Made by a program: the position numbers and the translations under genes. The notes under the pieces were generated by a model. That model saw only the letters and a program-made list of their open reading frames with translations, was not told the origin of the DNA and did not search any database. DNA of 64,000 bases from NCBI GenBank assembly GCA_900548345.1, contig URKA01000009.1:1-64000 (forward strand), read 5' to 3'. Positions 44,647 through 52,946 of this stretch are shown one piece after another; position 1 is the stretch's first letter, and each line of letters begins with the position of its first letter. This stretch comes from an uncultured Paraprevotella sp. Its GTDB lineage: Bacteria; Bacteroidota; Bacteroidia; Bacteroidales; Bacteroidaceae.

Positions 44647-46242
44647 ATGAGAACTATATTGACTTGTATCATATCAGTACTGTGTGTGTCTGCCAACGCT
44701 TCATTTGCCGTTGCGGAAGGGAATGACGAGTGGGGAAAGTGGACAAAATGGGGCGACCAGGGTGATGGCACCTATCTGAACCCCATCATTCCGTCAGACT
44801 ATAGCGACATTGATTGCATTCGTGTAGGTGACGATTATTATGCCATATCATCTACTTTCCAGTTTTCTCCCGGCATGACCCTGTTGCATTCCAAGGACCT
44901 TGTCAACTGGGAACTATGTGGGAACGCAATATCCGACCTTACGCAAATAGGTGGGGAATTGGATTGGACGCGTATGAACCGCTACGGGAGAGGTGTATGG
45001 GCCGGTACGTTGCGGTATCATGACGGTCGTTTCTACCTTTTCTTCGGAACGCCGGATGAGGGGTTTTTTATGACTTCGGCTTCCGATGCCAAAGGTCCGT
45101 GGGAACCCCTTACATGTTTGTTGCGTGAACCCGGTTGGGATGACTGTACGGCTTTTTGGGATAATGACGGAAAGGCTTATTTTGCCGGTACACATTTTTC
45201 TGACGGTTACAAGACCTATATATTTGATATGGCCGCCGACGGCAAGAGTATAGACCGCGCTTCTGCAAGGTTGGTGAATGAAGGGAGCGGGCGTGAGGCG
45301 AGCAAACTGATAAAATCGGGAGATTGGTATTATCTTATATTCAGTGAGCACAAAAACGGCATCGGACGTTACGTGATGGCTAAAAGGGCGAGGAGCATCA
45401 CCGGCCCTTATACTGAGGAGCGTCAGCTGTCGTATGCTTGTCGCGAGGCCAATGAACCCAATCAGGGCGGTATAGTCGAGGGGAAAGACGGTAACTGGTA
45501 TTTTCTCACGCATCATGGCACGGGTGATTGGAGCGGCCGCATAGTCAGTCTGCTTCCGGTTACATGGACCAATGGCTGGCCTGTCATCGGGGATGTGCTT
45601 GCTCCGGATAGTATCGGTGTGATGAAATGGAGTGGCTGGATACCGAACAAAGGCGGCAGGCGGCTTTCCATAGCTCGTGGTGATGAGTTCAAGAACCGGC
45701 GGCAGCTGGCCCCGCAGTGGCAATGGAATTACCAACCGCGTAGCGACATGTACTCGTTAAGTGAACGCAAGGGTTGGTTGCGGTTGAAAGCCTTCAAGCC
45801 ATTAAGACCCAACCAACTGATGTATGCAGGAAACACATTGACGCAGCGCTGTTTTAGAACAGATACCAGTGTGGTTGTCATAAAAATGGATATTGCCAAT
45901 ATGGCCGACGGACAGAAAAACGGGCTATGTCATTTTTCAAACAAACACGCCGCCATCGGCGTAGTTGCGGATGGAAACCGCCGGTATGTGGAATACAGGC
46001 AGAATAACCACGTTGTACGGGGAGAGGAATTGTCTGCAAAGGTGGTATGGTTTAAATCGGTATGGGGACTTGACGGTCTTTCCTCATTTTCCTATAGTGT
46101 AAATGGTAAAGACTTTATTCCGTTCGGTACTCCTTATCAGTTGTCGTGGGGGTACTATCGTGGAGACAGGATTGGTATTTACTGTTTTAATGACAATGGA
46201 GAGGCCGGCTTTGTGGATGTGGATTACCTGAAATATGAGTAA
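44647..46242 (+). CDS. Secreted GH43 with C-terminal concanavalin-like domain
   Basis: A 531-residue enzyme with signal peptide (about 1-22). The propeller begins NPIIPSDYSDIDCIRVGDD (Asp of the first blade), followed by ISSTFQFSPGMTLLHSKDLV, RYGRGVWAGTLRYHDGRFYLF and GREASKLIKSGDWYYLIFSEH (Glu region). The C-terminal 180 residues form the beta-sandwich typical of larger beta-xylosidase/arabinosidase GH43 proteins (KGWLRLKAFKP, SYSVNGKDFIPFG). It is last in the operon and is followed by a strong hairpin at 46301-46348. Confidence 0.9.
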   Translation: MRTILTCIISVLCVSANASFAVAEGNDEWGKWTKWGDQGDGTYLNPIIPSDYSDIDCIRVGDDYYAISSTFQFSPGMTLLHSKDLVNWELCGNAISDLTQIGGELDWTRMNRYGRGVWAGTLRYHDGRFYLFFGTPDEGFFMTSASDAKGPWEPLTCLLREPGWDDCTAFWDNDGKAYFAGTHFSDGYKTYIFDMAADGKSIDRASARLVNEGSGREASKLIKSGDWYYLIFSEHKNGIGRYVMAKRARSITGPYTEERQLSYACREANEPNQGGIVEGKDGNWYFLTHHGTGDWSGRIVSLLPVTWTNGWPVIGDVLAPDSIGVMKWSGWIPNKGGRRLSIARGDEFKNRRQLAPQWQWNYQPRSDMYSLSERKGWLRLKAFKPLRPNQLMYAGNTLTQRCFRTDTSVVVIKMDIANMADGQKNGLCHFSNKHAAIGVVADGNRRYVEYRQNNHVVRGEELSAKVVWFKSVWGLDGLSSFSYSVNGKDFIPFGTPYQLSWGYYRGDRIGIYCFNDNGEAGFVDVDYLKYE

Positions 46243-46300
46243 ACGGGATAGTGCTGTTCTCTCTTAAAGAGAGCAATATCCTCAATGTATAAAATGATTA

Positions 46301-46348
46301 GAGAGCCGTAATGGTCTACCTGATACAGGTGTTCTATTACGGCTTCTC
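46301..46348 (+). terminator. Hairpin after the GH operon
   Basis: GAGAGCCGTAAT pairs with ATTACGGCTTCTC (one bulge), with an inner ACCTG/CAGGT stem. There is no T run, so it may be a processing or stabilising end as well as a terminator. Confidence 0.55.
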
Positions 46349-46349
46349 T

Positions 46350-46392
46350 TACTACAGGAGATTTTCAGAAATACCCTTCATGGGTTCAGACT
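46350..46392 (+). repeat. Inverted repeat, left copy
   Basis: About 43 nt that is the reverse complement of 46620-46663 with roughly six mismatches or indels; the inner 20 nt (46373-46392) match exactly. Confidence 0.8.
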
Positions 46393-46457
46393 GATTGTGT
46401 AACAGTGGGTTAACTCGTGTGTAGCATTCAGACTTCCTTCAAAGAATCCATACTGAA

Positions 46458-46538
46458 ACGTTCACCTGTGAGCGTTTAATCCTTCACCTGTGTGCGTTTG
46501 ATTCTTCACCTGTGAGCAATCAGTTGCCGACCTGTTCG
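46458..46538. repeat. 22-nt-period palindromic repeat array, site 4
   Basis: Three direct CACCTGTG cores centred at 46466.5, 46488.5 and 46510.5 and a decayed fourth (GACCTGTT) at 46532.5; exact 22-nt period. Confidence 0.85.
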
Positions 46539-46619
46539 GATTTGAACGTGTACAGATCATTTTTGGCATAGCCAATGAAACTGAAGGATGTGATAATGTT
46601 ATGTTGTTGGTTTTCAGTG

Positions 46620-46663
46620 AGTCTGAACCCATGAAGGGTGTTTTGTAAAAACTCCCTGTAGTA
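46620..46663 (-). repeat. Inverted repeat, right copy
   Basis: Inverted partner of 46350-46392. Both copies read NTLHGFRL in one frame, so they may be remnants of a duplicated gene rather than transposon ends. Confidence 0.75.
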
Positions 46664-46713
46664 TATATGCGCGCGCGAGGCGAAAAAGCTGTTCTGGGTA
46701 ATATGAGGACGAC

Positions 46714-47325
46714 GTGGATGCGGCCAAAAACGTATTGTTTGACGATGAATACGTGAAGATAAAAACACGTTTGGAAGAGTGTGAAGACCGTTCATTTATG
46801 GACGGTTTGATACACAAACTTGTTTTCGGTGACAATATACGCAGTCGGTACAATGGTTACGCCATGTTATCCATAAGCAAGTTGAAGAATGTCCTTCTGT
46901 TCTTCATTGAAAAATTCAATGGTGTGTTTGTTACCCAAATGAACAAGATTTTGTTTTATACGGATTTCTTGTCTTATAGGGAAAATGGACAGGCCATTAC
47001 GGGGTTGTCATTCAAGGCTATACAATATGGTCCGGTGCCCAACAGATGGGACAGGGTGTATAGTCTGATTGACGATATAGACCAGATTGAGGTGGAAGGC
47101 AAGAATGGAAATGTGGGCAATAAACTTGTATCGGATATGCCATGCGACATTTCAAGTTTCACCAATGAACAATTGTCGATACTTGAAAAGGTTTATGACA
47201 CGTTTAAGAACGACAATTCCGTTTCCATTTCAAGCAAGAGCCATGAGGAACCGGCGTGGATAGACAACCAAGGATCTCACTCATTCATTGATTTTAAATA
47301 TGCTTTTTCATTGAAAGCGATTTGA
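46714..47325 (+). pseudogene. Panacea/SocA-like (DUF4065) domain protein, probably N-terminally truncated
   Basis: From a GTG at 46714 the frame encodes 203 residues. Residues about 50-130 (ISKLKNVLLFFIEKFN...NKILFYTDFLSYRENGQ...ITGLSFKAIQYGPVPNRWD) match the Panacea/DUF4065 antitoxin-type domain, and the ending includes the typical EPAWIDN. Homologues often carry an N-terminal DNA-binding domain; here an in-frame TAA lies at 46699-46701, just upstream of the start, so that part is missing. No toxin partner is adjacent. It may be a decayed gene or a surviving domain-only form. Confidence 0.6.
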
Positions 47326-47353
47326 ACGAACAAGTAATTTTATAATGTGGCGG

Positions 47354-48496
47354 TTATTCGGAGCATTGACGGATGACCGCCTTCTTGCATAACATTTCCA
47401 CCATATCCAACGCACTACGGATGACTGCATCCATATCATAATACCTGTATTCCGCAAGGCGTCCTCCGAAGATGATCTCTGTTTCCTGCTCGGCAAGCTG
47501 TTTGTACCGCATGTACAAGGCCGCATTCTTTTCATCGTTCACCGGATAATAAGCCTCTTTTCCGGGAGCATATTCTTTCGGATATTCCCTTGTGATTACG
47601 GTTTTCGGATGGGCGTAGACTTCATCGCCGGACATCTCGAAATGCTTATGCTCGATGATGCGTGTAAAAGGCGTATCCCGGTCGGTGAAATTCATCACCG
47701 CCACTCCCTGATGGTTCGGGATGTCTTTCACCTCATGTTCAAATCTCAACGAACGATATTGCAACTTACCAAATACATCATGATAAAAGTCGTCAATCTT
47801 GCCCGTATAAACCAACCTGTCCGCAACCTCCCTCCATGTCCTGTCAAGCCCGTCAAAGAAATCGGTTCCCGTCCTCACTTCACATCCTTCCAGCAATCCA
47901 TCAATCAAACGGTTGTACCCGCCTATCGGGATACCCTGATACGTATCGTTGAAATAATTATTGTCGTATGTCAGCCTTACAGGCAACCTTCGTATGATAA
48001 AAGAGGGAAGCTCACGGCACGGCTTTCCCCATTGTTTTTCCGTATACCCCTTAATCAGTTTGTCATAGATATCAGCCCCGACAAGCGACAACGCCTGCTC
48101 TTCCAGATTGTGAATACCACCTTTATACTGCTGTCGTTCGATTCTGCATCGTGCCTCCTCCGGCGTGACAGCATGCCACATCTCATAAAACGTGTTCATG
48201 TTGAACGGAAGACTGTAAATCTCACCTTTGTAATTCGCCTTCGTATTCAGGGTAAAGCGGTTGAAACGTACAAAACGGTTCACAAAATCCCACACCTCCT
48301 TATCGGATGTATGGAATATATGGGGACCATACATGTGCACATTGATACCTTCAATTTGCTCGCAGTAAACATTTCCGCCCGGATGAGGGCGCTTGTCAAT
48401 CACTAAACAATGTTTGCCGTTGTCTGTCGCAAGACGGGCAAAAACAGCACCGAACAAGCCGGAGCCTACTATCAAATAATCATATTTCTTTTTCAT
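47354..48496 (-). CDS. glf: UDP-galactopyranose mutase
   Basis: FAD enzyme converting UDP-Galp to UDP-Galf, the donor for galactofuranose. The 380-residue protein has the N-terminal dinucleotide-binding YLIVGSGLFGAVFARL motif (about 6-21), HPGGNVYCEQIEG, YGPHIFHTSDKEVWDFV and the substrate-site regions KGYTEKQWGKP and ARCRIE, all typical. It is the last gene of the minus-strand island cluster, downstream of three glycosyltransferase-like genes, so it probably supplies their sugar donor. Confidence 0.95.
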   Translation of the reverse strand: MKKKYDYLIVGSGLFGAVFARLATDNGKHCLVIDKRPHPGGNVYCEQIEGINVHMYGPHIFHTSDKEVWDFVNRFVRFNRFTLNTKANYKGEIYSLPFNMNTFYEMWHAVTPEEARCRIERQQYKGGIHNLEEQALSLVGADIYDKLIKGYTEKQWGKPCRELPSFIIRRLPVRLTYDNNYFNDTYQGIPIGGYNRLIDGLLEGCEVRTGTDFFDGLDRTWREVADRLVYTGKIDDFYHDVFGKLQYRSLRFEHEVKDIPNHQGVAVMNFTDRDTPFTRIIEHKHFEMSGDEVYAHPKTVITREYPKEYAPGKEAYYPVNDEKNAALYMRYKQLAEQETEIIFGGRLAEYRYYDMDAVIRSALDMVEMLCKKAVIRQCSE

Positions 48497-48591
48497 AAAG
48501 TATTAACACAAAAGGGAGTCATATTACACACGATGTAGCAACTGATTAAGCGTTCTGCCAAAACCTGTTTCGCCCCACCAACTTGGTAATT

Positions 48592-49353
48592 TCATTCAAA
48601 ATCAACAATACTTAAATCCTTGATAGGATGATAAAACGTATTTTCCATTCGTTCATACTTGTATTTATATTCATAGAGTTCCGCCGGTCCCCAAGACAAT
48701 TGGAATTGGTAGCCATAGTTTTCAAACTGCCGAACTACAAAACCGTCATTATATGCCATCGTAGGAAGTAAAAATTCATAATGGAACGTATCATTATTCT
48801 GCATAAATTTGCAGACTTCAAGCATCAACTTACGGCTTATGTAAAGCAACTGACACCATGAGAAATAAAGATGCCCAAAAGGACTGTTTTGGATATATTT
48901 GACAGGCCAGTGGTTTTTCGGAGATCCTTCCACATCATAAGCGATATGAATATAATCCACCTCAGCTTCTCCATTGATTTTACCAATAAAACCCCTGAAG
49001 TCTCCATTCAAAATAATGTCATTCTCCATTAACAGGTAATGTTCATATTCATATTGTTTGGAACACTTTATAAGGGCAACCAATGTATTGGGCAACAATC
49101 TATTTTCTTGATGAAAGAAACCTTTTAGATGCACGGAATCGAAAAAATAAAACATCAAATCCGGATAATCTTCTTCACAAATCGGCTGTGAAGAATTGTC
49201 ATACAACACAAGTAAATCCATCACATCTTCTGTTTCCTTCTTCAAAAAAGACAAATACTTCCGTATATCTTCTGTAATCTTGTGTGTCACGAATACCAAA
49301 CAGTTTTGGCTATGTTGTCTTTCTTTTATTTCTGTATTCATACTGCCAATCAT
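48592..49353 (-). CDS. Glycosyltransferase-like protein A
   Basis: A 253-residue cytoplasmic protein, paralogous to the next gene upstream: both begin with a strand-turn LVFVTH..TEDIRKYL / ILFVTH..NEDIERLI and contain a metal-site-like E-x-D motif (YLLMENDIILNGDF, here; YWLMEYDVQFSGDW in the neighbour) as in GT-A fold glycosyltransferases. The most likely start may be Met5. No close family is recognised. It lies 74 nt after its paralogue and 95 nt before glf. Confidence 0.65.
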   Translation of the reverse strand: MIGSMNTEIKERQHSQNCLVFVTHKITEDIRKYLSFLKKETEDVMDLLVLYDNSSQPICEEDYPDLMFYFFDSVHLKGFFHQENRLLPNTLVALIKCSKQYEYEHYLLMENDIILNGDFRGFIGKINGEAEVDYIHIAYDVEGSPKNHWPVKYIQNSPFGHLYFSWCQLLYISRKLMLEVCKFMQNNDTFHYEFLLPTMAYNDGFVVRQFENYGYQFQLSWGPAELYEYKYKYERMENTFYHPIKDLSIVDFE

Positions 49354-49427
49354 TATACGTTATTTTTTTAGATAGCCAGCACGCAACGGATGCCACCACC
49401 TTTGTTATATTTCCGTTCCATTGCATT

Positions 49428-50189
49428 CTATTTGACAGGGTGGTATATCATATTTGGAATCATCATACTTTCGTCCGTGTGTACAGGACGAAAACGATGA
49501 GTGGAAGCCGTAACCGCATTACCGGTAGAACCGCACGTATAGAACAAATCGGATAAACCCTTATAAATATATTTTCCATGTCCACCAAAATCGGCAATTC
49601 TTAAACCATAATATTTGAACAAAGTCGGTAAAAGAACTTCATTATGCCCTCTGTCACCCATACGACATCTTTCATGCAATAAACCGAGAGCCCTATTTGA
49701 AAACCTGCATATTGGATTAAAAGATTTGAGATATTGGTGCTTTGTCAGATTAATATTGAATAAATCAATTTCATCCCATCTTATCCATCCCGGATTATCC
49801 TTCACAGTCTCTATATGGGCTGAAATAAAATCCTCATCTTTATGCTTGAAGAATGAAAAGAATTTACTCCAGTCGCCAGAAAATTGCACATCATATTCCA
49901 TCAACCAATAATTGTCATAACCGGGATATTTTAGATAAAAAGCTAAGGGAACGAAATGAAAATTTCCATCCATCAACGTACACCCCCATGAACGATACCC
50001 CAACATGTTGAGTTCTCTGATGCTAAAAGGAAAAGACAAGATACCGTCCGGTAGCGTGATTTGTGCCTTATCAGCTTGAAAACCCACATACAATGTTGCA
50101 ACATCCTTGGTTTCCTTATACAATTTAACGATTAGTCGTTCTATATCCTCGTTGTAAAAATGAGTTACAAATAAAATGGCTGTTTTCAT
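49428..50189 (-). CDS. Glycosyltransferase-like protein B
   Basis: A 253-residue protein related to glycosyltransferase-like protein A, with the GT-A-like core ILFVTHFYNEDIERLI at the N-terminus, the acidic motif YWLMEYDVQFSGDW near residue 95 and RGHNEVLLPTLFKYYGL near 185. It resembles DUF3405-type transferases in outline. Its start overlaps the stop of the upstream DUF707-LanC fusion gene by 4 nt (ATGA), so the two are translationally coupled. Confidence 0.65.
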   Translation of the reverse strand: MKTAILFVTHFYNEDIERLIVKLYKETKDVATLYVGFQADKAQITLPDGILSFPFSIRELNMLGYRSWGCTLMDGNFHFVPLAFYLKYPGYDNYWLMEYDVQFSGDWSKFFSFFKHKDEDFISAHIETVKDNPGWIRWDEIDLFNINLTKHQYLKSFNPICRFSNRALGLLHERCRMGDRGHNEVLLPTLFKYYGLRIADFGGHGKYIYKGLSDLFYTCGSTGNAVTASTHRFRPVHTDESMMIPNMIYHPVK

Positions 50190-51640
50190 ACATCTTTCCT
50201 TATTTTATGATACATCATTTCAACCAGCATCACTGCATCTTCCAACGTCATCAACTGGGAGCGCAGATTTTTCATTCCTTCCCGCACCCTCGCCAAAAAA
50301 TAGCCGTTATGCGTCAATAGATAAAGACGGAACAAGATATACACATGTTCCACTTGGGTACACTTCATACGTTCAATCCTACGTTCCAATACCCGAAGTT
50401 GTTTTCCCGTTTCCATTCCACAAGCCTGTAGCAGCATGAGTATATCTGCTGTAACAACAGGATCTTCCGTTCCCATTTTGCTTTGCAGCAAAGCGGCAAC
50501 CGTCTTGCAATCAATAATATTATCATTCGTCGGACGATTCTGCATCTTAATCAGGTAATAGCGTCCGATTCCAGCCAAATCCTCAACAGCCACCCGTTCT
50601 TTGACATTTTGTCTGATATAAGCATCCACTGTTTCAAGAACATCTTGCGGATTCTCCTTAATAAAGTTTTCTTGTGCCAAATATTCTATTAGCCAACAGC
50701 ATCCACTTATACCGCTTCGGAAAGTCATATCGTTCATCACTGCAGTTAAACTATCCTGTATTTTGCACAACAAGTCATAACCGGCATCGGCATATATTTG
50801 CATTTCTGTAATACCGGCAAAAAGGAACAAGAAATGCACATATCCGAGATTCCCGTCCTCACCTATCGACAAAGCCGATATATGTTCTGTTTTAATCCAA
50901 TGGTGCAATGTGTTCATCAGCCTTTTAAACGTTTCTTTATCACAACAATATATATCATCAAAAGGCACACTGTCATACAGGATAACCCTGGTTGACAAAT
51001 TATATTTTTGCAAATAAGCTGCCAAATCCCTGTTATGGACGGTTTGCCCGGACTGAATGGGGCGCGTATGCACCACACTCACTTCGTCAATAATTGCCAT
51101 ATCTCTTTGCGAAGCATTTATCAACACCGGCCAATGAGTCTCCGTACCCCATCCAGTCTCATTTTCATTAAAAGTAAATAAAACTTTATCCAAAGCCTCA
51201 CGTGAAAAGCACGGTACCATCATTTCTACAAAGTTGGTGTAATGAAGTTTGCAATATCTATCTTTTAGGGTATGTCTCCACGTATAATAAGACATGCGAA
51301 GTGCTGGTTGTGCGATTTGCAACCGGTAACGCCTCATGTCCTCAAAGAGGGCATTGATTGTTGCGGCATCCATCCGAATGTCATCATCTGGGAAAAAGAA
51401 GTAGTCATACCGCTCTTTTACTTCAGGATGCATTTCAAGATACTTATAAATGACTTTCAGTTTATATCCTTTAATGTGGCAAAGATAATCCGTTTCTCTG
51501 CGAAATTCGTTCATCGAATCGTCGTAGACAACCAGATGCAAATCAAAATCGCAACGTCCTTCCAACCATTCACGGTGCAAACTGTTCTTGCCTACGGCTG
51601 AAATGACACAATTTTTTGTTTTAATTTCACTTCTTTTCAT
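50186..51640 (-). CDS. DUF707-type glycosyltransferase fused to LanC-like half
   Basis: A 484-residue two-part protein. The N-terminal part (about 8-215) matches the DUF707 transferase layout: DYFFFPDDDIRMDAATINALF (acidic metal site), LQIAQPALRMSYYTW and HYTNFVEMMVPCFSREAL. The C-terminal part (about 260-484) has the helical repeat pattern of LanC-like proteins, including SGISGCCWLIEYLAQENFI and GIGRYYLIKM, similar to the separate LanC-like gene at 53097. I see no zinc-site Cys-His-Gly. The fusion links a sugar-transfer domain to a peptide-modification fold, placed between the cargo genes and the other transferases. Confidence 0.65.
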   Translation of the reverse strand: MKRSEIKTKNCVISAVGKNSLHREWLEGRCDFDLHLVVYDDSMNEFRRETDYLCHIKGYKLKVIYKYLEMHPEVKERYDYFFFPDDDIRMDAATINALFEDMRRYRLQIAQPALRMSYYTWRHTLKDRYCKLHYTNFVEMMVPCFSREALDKVLFTFNENETGWGTETHWPVLINASQRDMAIIDEVSVVHTRPIQSGQTVHNRDLAAYLQKYNLSTRVILYDSVPFDDIYCCDKETFKRLMNTLHHWIKTEHISALSIGEDGNLGYVHFLFLFAGITEMQIYADAGYDLLCKIQDSLTAVMNDMTFRSGISGCCWLIEYLAQENFIKENPQDVLETVDAYIRQNVKERVAVEDLAGIGRYYLIKMQNRPTNDNIIDCKTVAALLQSKMGTEDPVVTADILMLLQACGMETGKQLRVLERRIERMKCTQVEHVYILFRLYLLTHNGYFLARVREGMKNLRSQLMTLEDAVMLVEMMYHKIRKDV

Positions 51641-51753
51641 ATTCGTTCTATAAGCGGTATAACATAGTTAGATGTATTCATCATATAAGACAATGTTATC
51701 ACGTATGGTAAATAGATTGTAGTGGTACACAAGTGGTACCACTACAATCTATA

Positions 51754-52284
51754 TTAATAGCCTAAGCGTATAGGCTTGTCAATATCTTTGGTGAAGATAT
51801 GAACGATAGTAAATAGGGATTTATCCTTGAATATTTCAAAGTCTGAACTGGGAAGAGCCTCACAACTTTCTATTTGTTCTTTGTCAATTTTGTAAGATAT
51901 GGCATCTACCATAATAATATGTTCGTTGACCATATAGATGATCGGTTCTTTTACTTCAGGACAATATAACTTGCGAATCTCGTCCAAAGTCAAGAATTCA
52001 ATATACTTGTTACGGTGAAGAGTTGTTTTGGCATAGTATTCCCAACCATTGATAACCAATGGCATTTCTAAGTTTTCTTTAATGATACTATCGTTCGGAA
52101 CATACTTCATATCAACGGCAATTCCGATGTCTTTGACAAATGTTTCGTTAACGAAGTTTGCCGATTTAGGATGATTGTATTCCAAGTCTGGTTTCCACTT
52201 TCTTTGACCATACAGCATTGTACATTGAAGTGCTGTGAATAAAATCAATAGATAACTTGTTAATTTCTTTTTCGTCATAATCAT
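51754..52284 (-). CDS. Small secreted protein next to the cargo gene
   Basis: A 176-residue protein with a Sec signal peptide (from Met3; about 20 hydrophobic residues ending ...TMLYG, then QRK). The mature part is mixed alpha/beta and charged, with no motif I recognise; an internal Cys pair is absent apart from CPE and CEA. It lies 43 nt after the Gly-Gly-leader cargo gene on the same strand and probably shares its transcript. Because it uses the Sec route while its neighbour uses the C39 exporter, it could be a periplasmic partner, receptor or immunity factor; that is inference only. Confidence 0.6.
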   Translation of the reverse strand: MIMTKKKLTSYLLILFTALQCTMLYGQRKWKPDLEYNHPKSANFVNETFVKDIGIAVDMKYVPNDSIIKENLEMPLVINGWEYYAKTTLHRNKYIEFLTLDEIRKLYCPEVKEPIIYMVNEHIIMVDAISYKIDKEQIESCEALPSSDFEIFKDKSLFTIVHIFTKDIDKPIRLGY

Positions 52285-52327
52285 TATTGAATCTTATTAG
52301 TTACTTATATCTATATATAACTGATTA

Positions 52328-52885
52328 TTACTGCATGCAATCAATAGCACCACATAGGTCACGTGCATTGAACGTTTGACTACCCCCTTGGTTCTTTTTT
52401 GAGGGATCATAATATGAATAGGTCTCTGTTTCTGGATCATATCCTGTCAATATGACGGCATGTGACGTATTAGGACCAGTCTTGAATATTCCCATGACAC
52501 CTGTATTAGAACCTTCTTTGAATAAGTTTGCTGCATCATCACCCATAGAAAATCCACTAGCTGCAGAACCAAAACATGAACCAATAAAATCTATAATATT
52601 ACCATTTATATTGCCATCAGAATCATAAAGTTCCGGTCCACTCAAATAGTCGCCCAAATTTTTGGATCCCGGATACCCTCCAATTCCATTTATATAAGCA
52701 TTGCCAAAATAATCGCAATCTTGATTTTCATAACCGTATACTTCTTTGGCAATATACTCCATGCAATTAAAAAGGCAAGAGGAGTCGGAATTGTAGTCAT
52801 ATCCTCCAACAAAAGACTCCATTTGTTGTTTGGTTAAACATGTTTTGTTATCTAATGCGTAAAGTGTTAATTTTTTCAATTTCAT
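52328..52885 (-). CDS. Gly-Gly-leader exported protein with papain-like fold signature
   Basis: A 185-residue predicted substrate of the C39 ABC exporter encoded upstream. Residues 1-28 look like a GG-Bacteroidales leader: basic start MKLKKLTLYALDN, then LTKQQMESFVGG with Gly27-Gly28. The 157-residue remainder is too long for a bacteriocin and resembles a papain-like cysteine protease or bacteriocin-processing-like fold: Cys37/Cys41 at the start of a helix (SSCLFNCMEYIAKEVYG), His142 in TSHAVILTGYD, and Asp160 in YYDPS. Six Cys in total could form disulfides. It is preceded by a 211-nt leader with a hairpin, suggesting separately tuned expression. Confidence 0.7.
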   Translation of the reverse strand: MKLKKLTLYALDNKTCLTKQQMESFVGGYDYNSDSSCLFNCMEYIAKEVYGYENQDCDYFGNAYINGIGGYPGSKNLGDYLSGPELYDSDGNINGNIIDFIGSCFGSAASGFSMGDDAANLFKEGSNTGVMGIFKTGPNTSHAVILTGYDPETETYSYYDPSKKNQGGSQTFNARDLCGAIDCMQ

Positions 52886-52909
52886 AATTGTACTTTTATA
52901 AGATTATCC

Positions 52910-52946
52910 GGTGTTTTATGCGCTTTTGAAGATACTATAAAACACC
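52910..52946 (-). other. Hairpin in the cargo gene leader
   Basis: A perfect 10-bp inverted repeat: GGTGTTTTAT (52910-52919) with ATAAAACACC (52937-52946), 24 nt upstream of the cargo start. On the cargo strand no T run follows, so it is more likely an mRNA-stabilising or attenuating structure; on the plus strand it is followed by TTTTTATTT. Confidence 0.6.

Larger units (their letters stand above)
46243..46713. other. Boundary region: hairpins, repeat array and inverted repeats
   Basis: A non-coding stretch of 471 nt marking the change from the GH operon to AT-rich accessory DNA. It contains a short palindrome near 46259-46273, the terminator-like hairpin, two inverted repeats of about 43 nt, and a 22-nt-period array between them. 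On the minus strand, 46520-46665 reads as a plausible protein fragment ending in ...LYTFKSEQVGN, possibly a gene remnant. Confidence 0.6.

Noticed and set aside
3674..46538. CRISPR array reading of the 22-nt-period repeats
   Set aside because: Units are 17 nt with only about 5 nt between them, occur in both orientations, number at most four, and no cas gene is present.
48499..48518. A third copy of the palindrome upstream of glf (TTAACAC then AAAAGGG)
   Set aside because: The CCT and TG halves of the arms are missing, the orientation is wrong for glf, and no TATATTTG lies at the 61-nt spacing.
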